A stretch of 64,000 nucleotides of DNA, from positions 620,001-684,000 of the forward strand of contig WSYJ01000178.1 in NCBI GenBank assembly GCA_020186115.1, read 5' to 3'. Shown here piece after piece: positions 53,050 to 62,588 of the stretch. Source of the DNA: Histomonas meleagridis. Taxonomy: Eukaryota > Parabasalia > Tritrichomonadida > Dientamoebidae. The position numbers and the translations under genes are program-made. How positions within the stretch are numbered: position 1 is the first letter of the stretch; every line of letters starts with the position of its first letter. The notes beneath the pieces were generated by a model. That model was not told the origin of the DNA, searched no databases, and saw only the letters and a program-made list of their open reading frames with translations.

Positions 53050-53434
53050 TTTTGGGGAGTCACTTTTATTAACTGAAACAATAAGATAAACGATAAATAC
53101 AATAGCGCACAAATCTAAAAAGTGACGTACCAAAACTATCGAACTTCGTTCTCCTGAGGTAAAGAAACAATATATGATTAAACTGTTTTAAAGTGGCTCT
53201 ATTTATGGGTTGTCTATCAAAAATTCATTCATGAGATTTTCCAATGTTGAATTAATTTCTGATTTTTTGTAAGTTCCTAAATTAATAAATATTATAATTA
53301 AAACATTCGTTTGAATAATAGCAAGAATTTATTGGAACTAATGGAATTGTTCAATTTATCCTTGAAAACTAATATAAATAAAAATCAAAAAAATTTCACA
53401 TCACATTTCGTTTTTCACATATCATTTCTACCAA
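53050..53434. other. Divergent intergenic region
   Basis: About 385 bp. It includes the upstream open continuation of the 7TM frame (to about 53190) and, before the ankyrin gene, initiator-like TCACAT (53415-53420) and TCATTT (53422-53427). Confidence 0.45.
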
Positions 53435-54229
53435 ATGAGTGATGCCAAATCAATCCTTCAGAAACTCCAAGAATTTCTAGTTCAGGATGATCACGATGGT
53501 TTCACAAATGCAATTTCTAGCTTTGACAAAATTGATATGGTTGATAATGTACAATTTTATTTTTTGATGTTTTTTTCAATTTTTTGGTGTTCTTTACATA
53601 TTTTTAATTCCACCCTTCACTTGTGTGCTCTACGGTGCAACTATAGATTTTTATTAGCTACCTTATCGAAACATCCAGATGTTAATTTACAAAACGTTTA
53701 TTTATAATTTTTAACGAAGGTTCCACAGCTCTTGAGATTGCTATATCTACAGGTTGTATTCATTTAGCAGCTTCTATTCTACAAGCAGGTGCAAACCCAA
53801 ACATAGCGAACAAAGTTTGTCAATTATTTCCAAAGTTAATTTTCACTTTTTCAATGTTTGTTTTATGTTTTTTTATATCCACTCGATATAGCTTTGCAAA
53901 AGAATGATACGAGATCGTTACAACTTCTTCTAAACTTTGGAGCAGACCCAAACATTCATCAAACTAAAACACCTATACTTTGTACTGCAATCGAAAATAA
54001 TTATATCGATGCCATTAAAATTTTAATTCATCACGGTGCAAATGTAGACTTCCCTGAAAATCCTCCTGTTGTTTGCGCTGTAAAGAACCAGAATTTACAG
54101 GCACTAGAACTTCTACTACGAGCAAATGCAGACTTTAATTTACAAATAGAAAATCAGTCCCTGCTGCAGTACGCAACAAAAAAGAAACTGTCAGTGCTTC
54201 CTTTCTTACAGAAACTTAACTTGAAGTAA
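53435..54229 (+). CDS. Small ankyrin-repeat protein interrupted by three spacers
   Basis: The blocks 53435-53548, about 53606-53695, about 53716-53814 and 53879-54229 each read as clean ankyrin sequence (STLHLCALRCNYRFLLATLS, GSTALEIAISTGCIHLAASI, PLDIALQKNDTRSLQLLLNF) but are in different frames. They are separated by T-rich spacers that all begin with GT (GTACAA at 53549, GTTTAT at 53696, GTTTGT at 53815), of about 57, 20 and 64 nt. All fall in the beta-turn just before the T-x-L-H motif of a repeat. Without removal of the spacers the frame stops at 53705-53707. The last three repeats have no spacer. The spacers lack a CTAAC/CAG-type acceptor. Confidence 0.65.
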
Positions 54230-54590
54230 ACCGATTTGTTAGAAATTAATTATTTTAAATATGTAGATATGAATAAAACCAAAAGAAGCGAACTTAAAAG
54301 AAGTTTTTAGCATGTTTTAAAAGCAAATAAAATAGATTATTAAATCCATAATTCGAAATGTAAATTATCATAATTTGTGAACAAGGTAAATGTTTAATTG
54401 CATAATGCTCACTGGTTGTTTCTCTAAGTTTTTTATAATAGGTATCATGAATTTTTTTTCAAATTTTATTTTTAAATAGATAAAATTTAACTGTCAACCA
54501 ACTTTAACAATTAGCATAAGTGTTTCCTATAATAGAGACATAAAATAAAATATTTATATATGATAATGTTATTGCTAAAAAAACGTTTAT
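54230..54590. other. Intergenic between convergent genes
   Basis: About 360 bp, AT-rich, featureless. Confidence 0.5.
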
Positions 54591-54953
54591 TTAGAAAAAT
54601 CTGATTTCTTGGAATTCATGAGGTTCATAGTTGATTGTTGCTGACTGTTGAGGTTCGAAAACATCTGCAAAATCAATATCATCAATGTCACCTGTTTGGA
54701 GTTCAAGTCCTAGGTTACATCCATTATATGCAGCCTGTGTTGATGTAACAATTTTTCGCTCCATTTTCAAATGGTTTGCAAAACCAATGCCAAAGAGAGC
54801 AGCTGTTGACTTAAAATCCTGATCTTCTGAATTTGAAGCAATTTTTTTTAAGTGAACTTCGAGTGGATGCTCGTTAATTTTACCATGGCGAAGGTTTGGA
54901 AGTCCTTCGCGCATAACATCAATTGGCATTGGGGGAATCATTTCTTCATACAT
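54591..54953 (-). CDS. UMP1: Proteasome maturation factor UMP1/POMP
   Basis: A 120-residue protein of the UMP1 family, the chaperone enclosed in half-proteasomes and degraded on 20S completion. Family features: DVMREGLPNLRHGKINEHPL, ALFGIGFANHLKMERKIV and LGLELQTGDIDDIDFADVF. Length is close to the usual 130-140. It is divergent from the TPR/pseudo-PP5 gene with 160 bp between starts. Confidence 0.85.
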   Translation of the reverse strand: MYEEMIPPMPIDVMREGLPNLRHGKINEHPLEVHLKKIASNSEDQDFKSTAALFGIGFANHLKMERKIVTSTQAAYNGCNLGLELQTGDIDDIDFADVFEPQQSATINYEPHEFQEIRFF

Positions 54954-55096
54954 TCTTCTCTATTAGGCACTTTTTTATAATTGGTCGATTTAAACTTTAT
55001 TCAAATCATTAATTGAATATTTTCTATGAGATATATCAAAATACGCAAAAAGTTGGAACTACAAAGTCAAAAATTTTGAATGTAAAAAAAAATTTG

Positions 55097-55102
55097 TCAC
55101 AT
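55097..55102 (+). promoter_or_regulatory. Initiator-like TCACAT before the pseudo-PP5 gene
   Basis: TCACAT at 55097-55102, ten bases before the ATG at 55112, matches the trichomonad Inr form and supports this start over codons farther upstream. Confidence 0.4.
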
Positions 55103-55111
55103 CACAAGGAA

Positions 55112-56929
55112 ATGAGTGGAGAGTTTCCTGACACAATCAAAGGAGAACTTATTAAGGGATTTGATGCAAAAGATGATGGCAATTATGAGTTGGCTCTTGA
55201 AGCTTTCACAAATGTGATTAATTCATCAGATTTACCAGCATCTCGAAAGCCACAAATATTATCAATCCGTTCATCACTATATGCTGACATGGGTATGAAC
55301 TATAATTCATATTGTGATGCATGCCAAGGCCTCGAACTTGATCCTCAAGAACTTCAATGCTTATCATGGAAAAGCAAAATTCTTGAGAACTGTGGAAACC
55401 TTGATGAGTCCAAAGATGTTCTTTTAGAGCTTTCCCAAATATCATCTGAAAAACAAATTCTTTATCTAATTAAAAGAATTGATTATAAGAAGAACCTCCT
55501 TACTAATTGTCCACCTCTTGACTGCGAGAAACTTATCAATCGAGATATTGAACTACAATCCATGAAACTTGAAGATGTCAAATCATTTATGTTAGATGAA
55601 ACAGAAGGCATCAAATGTAACCCAAAAAAGATTCTTGAAATCATCAATGGAGCCATTGTTAATATTGGTACCGAAACCAAAATTGCCAAAATAAATACAC
55701 CAAAAATCAATATCGTTGGTGGAATCGAAGGAAAAGTTGGACACTTAACAAAGATATTTGAACAAAACGGATGGCCAAGCTCAGAAAACAAATATCTTTT
55801 TAATGGAAACATCATTGGTCAAAATTCCAATTCTCTTCCACTTGTTATATCTCTTCTACTTTTTAAGTTTATTGAAAAAGATTGTATTTTCTTCAACCAA
55901 GGGGCATAGTATATTTTTTTTCTAACGCCCAGTGAATCACCTAACATGAGAAAAATATTTGGATTTAGATCAGCTGCATTAGGATGGTATGGACAAGAAG
56001 TAGCAGATGCTCTTGACAAAGCGATTGATTCTTTCCCATTCTGTACGATTGTGAATGATAAATATTTTGTTATTAATGGTGGAATCCCTGTATCAAATGA
56101 TATTAATGTTGTTGCATCACCTGAATCATATTGGGGAGAAACGTCGAATACTTTGGGAATTCAAAGAAAAGCGCCTGTTTCTTATTATACGTTTGGTCCA
56201 GATGTTGTTAATGATTTCCTTTCTGCCAACAAATTCGAACTTTTGATAAGGTCTGGTCAAAAGAAAGCCGATGGTTTTCAATACGAGTACGATGGGAAAG
56301 TATTGAATATTTCAAGCGGCCGCGGGGGTACCCGAGTCCACAAAAGTGGAGTAGCGGTTATCACTGGTGATGGGGTTACCCCTAATTCCTATGACCTCAA
56401 CCCAAGGTTTCCGATAACTGTTCATGCTGAAACTGATTCACCAGGACTAACTGGAATATTTTATAAGTTACGCCACGATTTCGACATTGAAAATCCAATG
56501 GATCTTAATCTATTTTATGTAAAATCTTCATCGCCAATTGAAGATATACCACCAGTCGAAACAGTTGTTTCATCTACTTATAGCTTTGGTTTTATGACAT
56601 ATCCAACACCTGGAAATTCGCACATTGCATTTATCTTTAAAGGATTAATCACAGTCGAAGCTTATACAATTGAAAGCGCACCACTAAACAAAGGAAATGA
56701 CCACATGAAAACATGGAAGTTGTTGGGTACAAATGACGGGAAAACATTGGAAGTAATCGATGAGCGATCAAATGTCAACGAGTTAAACGGACCACTGGCC
56801 ACAGCAACATTCAAAGTGAAGGACCCTAAGCCGTATAAGATGTTGATCCTTCTACAACACGAGAAGAACCACAGAGGGAACTGGAACTTATGCTTAAATC
56901 ACATTGACTTCTTTGGAACACTTCAGTAA
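55112..56929 (+). CDS. TPR / inactive PP5-like phosphatase / F5-8 type C fusion, one intron
   Basis: About 597 residues after removal of a 24-nt intron (55909-55932). N-terminal TPRs (FDAKDDGNYELALEAFTNVI, YSYCDACQGLELDP-like spacing) and the phosphatase domain follow the PP5 plan. Every PPP metal or phosphate motif is changed, however: GDxHG reads GGIEG, GDxxDRG reads GNIIGQN, RGNHE reads QGAYE (across the intron), HGG reads NGG, and the last His (RSHE) reads RSGQ. The C-terminal 120 residues are an F5/8 type C domain (MKTWKLLGTNDGKTLEVIDE, LNHIDFFGTLQ). It is probably a scaffold or pseudophosphatase. The ATG at 55112 follows an Inr-like TCACAT. Codons become GC-richer in the last 300 bp. 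Confidence 0.8.
55909..55932 (+). other. 24-nt spliceosomal intron in the pseudo-PP5 gene
   Basis: The sequence starts GTATAT, continues as a T run and ends TCTAACGCCCAG, closely matching the trichomonad combined branch and acceptor motif ACTAACACACAG. Reading through gives an in-frame TAG at once; removing 24 nt joins GCA TA to T GAA and restores the phosphatase alignment (QGAYESPNMRKIFGF). Its length is in the range of the very short introns known in Trichomonas. Confidence 0.85.
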
Positions 56930-57516
56930 ATGGTTCAATTAGTGAAACATTTGAAATTTTACATTTGATGTTTCGATAAAATAAGGAGACATTTTATTGA
57001 GGAAATTAACCTCCAAATGGTTGCTGTTGGATCTTATATGCACTGAGAAAAGTTGAAATTATCAATTTGGCATATCAAAAAAACTTGAATCTAGATAATG
57101 ATTTTAACATAATTTATTTGAATAAGTTAATGCTTATGATTTTTCTTGTCAGTGGTTAAAAAATTTTTATTTGGTATTGCAAAAAACTTATTTTGCTTCA
57201 AAAAAATAAATATAAACTTACGAGTTCCCAAAACATATTGACCCAACAAATTTATAGGTACATCTGATTTAATGCAATAGATCGAATCATTAACTGAGGA
57301 ATTTATATATTTTACAATGAAATTAAAAATTCATATGAATACAAATGAAAGTTATTGATCATGGTAGAAAAACATGAAAAAGATAATATTTTTTGTTAAT
57401 TATTTAAATGTGTTGCTATAAGTGTATACAGACACTATAGATAAATTTATCTTAGAAATGTGTGTAAATTCAGTATATATATATATATATATATCATGAA
57501 TATTATAATTAATTTG
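56930..57516. other. Intergenic with a (TA)n tract
   Basis: About 590 bp of AT-rich sequence; a (TA)10 microsatellite lies at 57474-57494. No intact gene. Confidence 0.5.
57474..57494. repeat. (TA)10 microsatellite
   Basis: Uninterrupted TA dinucleotides beside the 3' end of the HSP70 relic. Confidence 0.9.
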
Positions 57517-58010
57517 CCGGCTGTTTCGATACCTAATGAAAGTGGTGTAACATCTAACAATAAAATATCTTTCCATGTGTCTGAGGCATCGCCTTTGATA
57601 ATTGATGCTTGTACTGCTGCGCCATGTGCAACTGCTTCATCCGGATCAACGCCACGGCAAGGCTGAAGCATTCATAATTGTTGAAAGCGTGATGAACCTC
57701 CGACGAAAACTATATCAGATCTCTGACTTGGATGTTCGCACCACTTAATACTTGTGCAACTGGAGTCTTTGTCGATATGAAGAATTCATCATTTAAGTTC
57801 TCGAGCATTGCACGCGAAATGTTGTTCATAAAGTTGTGGCCTTCATTAAATCACAAACAAGAGATGTGGATGTGGATAATGTTCGGATAGAACGTAATGC
57901 ACATGGCGATCGTCTTAAGTCGCATTTGAACTTCTTTTGAAAACGATCCAAAGTTAATTAATGATTAATTATCAAAGTATTCACCACAAAGATGCACATA
58001 ACCTACTGAA
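57517..58010 (-). pseudogene. HSP70 relic
   Basis: The minus strand carries HSP70 pieces in changing frames: HLCGEYFDN (near 57970-58000), CALRSIRTLSTSTSLVCDLM, ISRAMLENLNDEFFISTKTP, IVFVGGSSRFQQL, and [20 protein letters not shown] ending [16 protein letters not shown] (57517). At least three frameshifts and several stops separate them, and both ends are missing. It covers part of the ATPase domain to the start of the substrate-binding domain. Base composition is GC-richer than the flanks. Confidence 0.8.
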
Positions 58011-58642
58011 ATCCTAAATCGCAACTTCTTTTCTTCTAACACATTTTTATTAAAGAATCTTATGTACTTAAGTGGTGTTCTCACAACAAACAAAGCTGTT
58101 TCGCCTTTTGTTGTACTTACTCGATCTAAAACAATCTAATTCTCCAAACAGCTTGATACTTGATAGAATATTTCATTATCGGATAAGATGAGAAATTGTA
58201 ACCTGTAGCCTTGAACATCATCAGAACTGACTCGATGTAGATCACAATTTGCTCTTTGAACCATTTTGCGAAAACGCAATAAACCCTAGCTGGTTCGAAA
58301 ATAGTTCAAAGATCTTCTTAATACGAATTTACAAATTTAATTTTGGATAAATTATAACCTTTTTTAATTATTTTGACTTTATTTGTAGTAACGACTTTAT
58401 CAAGGTAACATCAAGTTTCTTATCTTCACCATTAAGTGATTGATAATTTTTTGTTCGAAATATTTCGTGGTGGGATCACAGTCTTCATCATATGATGTTT
58501 TTACTTTCCATGCGCAAAGAAAGATATGATGATTGTACACTGAATCCAGTAATAAAGATAGGATAGAACCTAATTAGAAAAGTTTACTGTATCGTTCTTA
58601 TTGAACAAGCAGTTGAGATGGAATAACCGATCATTTTTACTT
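58011..58642. other. Region without an intact gene
   Basis: About 630 bp. Its first part may be more decayed HSP70 (a frame containing TTKGETALFVV-like sequence cannot be aligned). A TCATTTTT initiator-like motif lies about ten bases before the ankyrin ATG at 58643. Confidence 0.4.
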
Positions 58643-61070
58643 ATGAATTTGGATCCAAAGGGACATTGCAACTGGGAAACACTTCTGTCAATAAATCAAG
58701 CAATTTTTGGTTTGAATGAAGAAAATTTCTCTAGAACTTTAGCTTTAATAATCAATAATTTTGATGAAAATCATCCTTTTTCTTATGAATTAATTATTAT
58801 TCAAATAATTTATTATTCCTTTGTAATTAAAAATAATAATGCAGATTTATTTTTGAATATCATAAAAGATATAAGAGAATTTGAAGAGAGTAATAAAATC
58901 AAATCCAATATATTTGAAATATTTGGGCGGTTTCTTAATAATGATCATACAAATGAATCATATTATCTTCTTGAAGCTATGATTGAACATAATTTTCTTG
59001 AACCGAACATTGTAAAAAACAACCAGAGTGCTTATTTTGCGCATTATATGTCTAAAGATAAATTAGCAAACTATTTCAGGGAACATGATTCTGTAAATTA
59101 TGAAGAACTATCAAAGAATGATTGGGAATTACATAAGAAATTAATTAAAGAAGGACATAATCCAAACGAAATTTCGAAAATTATTCGAAATGATGAAATC
59201 GAAAAACTTCAAGAAATATCATCACAAACAAATTTTGATTTTAATCAAAAAATTAAACCATCAGTTTATGAAAGATGTTCATTTATTAATAAATATAATG
59301 TTACATTAATTGATTATGCAGCATTCTTTGGATCAGTAAAATGTTTCAAATATTTACTTATGAACAATGCAAAAGTAGAAAATACAGGTAAATATGCAAT
59401 TGTAAGTGGAAATGAAGAAATTATTCATTTATGTGAACAAAATCATTCATCATTTGATAAAGCATATGAAACATCTATTATGTTTTATAAAAATGATATC
59501 TTTAAATATCTTTATTATAATAAATTAAAAGAAATTAATGGTTTAAAAAGATTAGGAAATCTCTGTATTTTATATCATAACTATGAAATATTCTCATTTT
59601 TACTTAATGAAGGAATGGAAATCAATAATGATATTATTAATGAAGCAGTAATTATTGGAAATATTTTTTTAGTTGAATATTTTCTTAAAAACCATTCAAT
59701 TCCGCATGATATATTGGTATATTCATCTGGATCAGGAAATATTGAACTTGTTGAATACGTTTTAAAACAAAAAGGAATTGATATTAATGCTAAAGATAAT
59801 ATTTACTTATATAATTTATTATTTCATAATAATATTTGGAAATTATTTAAATTATTTAATACAGCACTTATATTAGCATCTTCAAATGGTCATACAGAAA
59901 TAGTTAAATTACTTCTTGAACAAAAAGGAATTGATATTAATGCTAAAGATAATATTTACTTATATAATTTATTATTTCATAATAATATTTGGAAATTATT
60001 TAAATTATTTAGAACAGCACTTATGTGGGCATCTAAAGAAGGTCATATAGAAATAGTTAAATTACTTCTTGAACAAGAAGGAATTGATGTTAATGCTAAA
60101 GATATTTATTTGTTTTATTTAATATTTATTTTAATAATTTGGGATTTCAAAATAATATTTGGAAATTATTTAAATTATTTAAAACAGCACTTATTTTAGC
60201 ATCTTGGAAAGGTCATACAGAAACAGTTAAATTACTTCTTGAACAAGAAGGAATTGATGTTAATGCTAAAGATATTTATTTGTTTTATTTAATATTTATT
60301 TTAATAATTTGGGATTTCAAAATAATATTTGGAAATTATTTAAATTATTTAAAACAGCACTTATTTTAGCATCTTGGAAAGGTCATACAGAAACAGTTAA
60401 ATTACTTCTTGAACAAGAAGGAATTGATGTTAATGCTAAAGATATTTATTTGTTTTATTTAATATTTATTTTAATAATTTGGGATTTCAAAATAATATTT
60501 GGAAATTATTTAAATTATTTAAAACAGCACTTATTTGGGCATCTTCAAATGGTCATACAGAAATAGTTAAATTACTTCTTGAACAAGAAGGAATTGATAT
60601 TAATGCTAAAAATATATATATTTATTTTAATAATTTAATATTTCAAAATAATATTTGGAAATTATTTAAATTATTTTGGACAGCACTTATTTTAGCATCT
60701 TGGAAAGGTCATACAGAAACAGTTAAATTACTTCTTGAACAAGAAGGAATTGATGTTAATGCTAAAGATATTTATTTGTTTTATTTAATATTTATTTTAA
60801 TAATTTGGGATTTCAAAATAATATTTGGAAATTATTTATATTATTTCAAACAGCACTTATGTTAGCATCTGAAAATGGTTATATAGAAATAGTTAAATTA
60901 CTTCTTGAACAAAAAGGAATTGATATTAATGCTAAAGATAATATTTACTTATATAATTTATTATTTCATAATAATATTTGGAAATTATTTAAATTATTTA
61001 GAACAGCACTTATTTGGGCATCTTCAAATGGTCATACAGAAATAGTTAAATTACTTCTTGAACAAGAATA
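58643..61070 (+). CDS. DUF3447/ankyrin-repeat protein, paralog with interrupted repeats
   Basis: The start is the ATG at 58643 (MNLDPKGHCNWETLL). The first uninterrupted part (58643-59797, 385 codons) is closely related to that of the gene at 26266-30888 (KNDWELHKKLIKEGHNPNE, YAAFFGSVKCFKYLLMNN, HLCEQNHSSFDKAYET). It is followed by eight ankyrin blocks with spacers of 63, 63, 80, 80, 80, 66, 80 and 63 nt. The first two spacers (63 nt) are in frame and could be translated as NIYLYNLLFHNNIWKLFKLF; the 80-nt ones shift the frame. The last block ends prematurely (GAA TAA where others have GAA GGA), which sets the stop at 61070. Three consecutive 170-bp units (starts 60139, 60309, 60479) are almost identical, implying recent duplication. 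Confidence 0.7.
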
Positions 61071-61079
61071 AATTGATAT
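59798..61079 (+). repeat. Second array of ankyrin-block/spacer units
   Basis: Units of 153, 156 and 170 bp with the same block and spacer consensus as the minus-strand array. The spacer ends AATATTTGGAAATTATTTA, then ATTATTT plus a variable codon, then ACAGCACTT. The 63-nt spacer equals the 80-nt one without its first 17 nt. Confidence 0.9.
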
Positions 61080-61618
61080 TAATGCTAAAAATATTTTATA
61101 AAATATTGAAACCATTAATTATTCATAAAAGTTAACATTAACTATATAATGGTTTCTTATTCTAACGAGCATTTGTTAACCTTATCTATTTAATGTCACG
61201 CACTCCAATTTTTATGTACCAGTAAACCGAAATCTTTTTAGGGTAAGGGGCAAGAGCACACGGTGTTTGTCAATGTAGAGAAAATCCATAAGACTCGCAT
61301 TTCCTGATAAAATTTATTCATGCTCTAAATTTATACAGAATAATAAAAATTTTTTTTCTTTTTACATGAAAATTTTTTTGTTATTCCATCTTTATATGAA
61401 AATATTTATGTTTTATTTCAAATATATAATTTGAAAAAATATAACAAATAAAAACATTCGTCAGATTAACAACATAGTTATAACATTGTAAAAAAAGATA
61501 TTTTATCAAAAACTCGAAAAGATAAATGTACTTGTTGCTCCTTATACGAAAACTAGTAATTACTATTATCAAAATGTTACAGGAATTTTATTAATCTTAG
61601 CTTTACTACTCTATATAT
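61071..61618. other. Intergenic
   Basis: About 550 bp. A CG-richer island at about 61230-61300 stands out from the AT-rich surroundings; I cannot assign it to a known RNA gene. Confidence 0.4.
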
Positions 61619-61925
61619 GAACGATAGCGGACCAAGCGGAAAGCCAGAAGAAAAACAAAAGGAACCCAATAAAGTCATTACTACAACAGATTCTTTGGTA
61701 GAAGAACCTAATTGTCAAAATGCTTATATGAAATTACTTTTGACAATTGAACAATTATAGTTATATTTAACAGAAAAGAATTTAGAATCATCAGTTCAAC
61801 AAACAATGAAATTATTTGATTCAAATTTTCCATATACATTTATTTTTAACATATGCAAATTGGATCTCAAGAAGCATTTTGTTTAATTGATAAAATGATA
61901 GAACAAAATTTCATTTCAAACACCT
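61619..61925 (+). pseudogene. Truncated third copy of the DUF3447/ankyrin N terminus
   Basis: An ATG at 61619 opens a frame (MNDSGPSGKPEEKQKEPNK, then NAYMKLLLTIEQL) that matches the N terminus of the 26266-30888 protein (SAYTKLLISLEQI) and stops at TAG near 61760. Homology continues past the stop (LESSVQQTMKLFDSNFPYTF) and, after an apparent deletion, as SQEAFCLIDKMIEQNFIS, then is lost. Confidence 0.75.
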
Positions 61926-62043
61926 GCACACACACATCATTCAAGCAGAATGTTATTTTTAAAAAATCGTTTTCTCTGACAATGATAGGTGTAAAGTAGT
62001 CAATTTTGCGTTTTTTAGCCTTGGAACAAAACCATTTATTATC

Positions 62044-62116
62044 TTTAAGGAAAGTTTTTCCTTAAATGGGATTTGAAAATAACATATGATTAATCATATG
62101 ATGAACATGTGTTCAT
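62044..62116. repeat. Three consecutive perfect inverted repeats
   Basis: TTTAAGGAAA/TTTCCTTAAA (62044-62053 and 62057-62066, 3-nt loop), the 18-bp palindrome CATATGATTAATCATATG (62083-62100), and ATGAACA/TGTTCAT (62101-62107 and 62110-62116, 2-nt loop). Confidence 0.9.
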
Positions 62117-62576
62117 GAAATTACAAGAAATTTTTGTATGCCTTTCTCAAACAGGAATTTATAGATATCATATAACATATACATGTACATTCGGTGGCCA
62201 AAACAAAGCAACAAAGCGTCAATCACCCAAATGTGATTGTGGTGCATTTTTAAAATTTTTATAATTTAAAAATTCAGAAAATGAATATTCTTAAGAACTC
62301 ATTCAAAAGTAGCACTTTTGTATTTCTGAGGGAATTTTGATATGAAAAATGATTGTTGGCAGGGCAAGAGATTTTGAAAATGGCAATCATGCCCCCGGTT
62401 GAAAGACACAAACCTGTTATGGAAAAGAAATCATGGTCTATTGTTATTTCAACAGTTTTGGTGATCTTAAAAGTGACATTTTCTTGTTCCAATTTTTGTG
62501 AGGATTTTGACAACCAAGCTACAGAAAAATCGATCGTTATTTATTTGATCTTTGAATGCAGTGGTCATTGAACTCT

Positions 62577-62584
62577 TCACCTTT
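62577..62584 (+). promoter_or_regulatory. Initiator-like TCACCTTT before the TCTP gene
   Basis: TCACCTTT ends five bases before the ATG at 62589 and matches the trichomonad Inr form. Confidence 0.45.
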
Positions 62585-62588
62585 ATAA

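Larger units (their letters stand above)
61926..62588. other. Intergenic with a palindrome cluster
   Basis: About 660 bp upstream of the TCTP gene, including three adjacent inverted repeats at 62044-62116. No supported gene. Confidence 0.5.

Noticed and set aside
55909-55932. In-frame TAG near 55907-55909 as a premature stop splitting two genes
   Set aside because: The phosphatase domain continues in register across it and a matching short intron removes it.
61230-61300. CG-richer island as a possible small RNA gene
   Set aside because: No tRNA, 5S or U6 signature (no ACAGAGA) could be found by eye.
62274-62571. Frames on both strands upstream of TCTP
   Set aside because: No family resemblance and no conserved start; likely chance frames.
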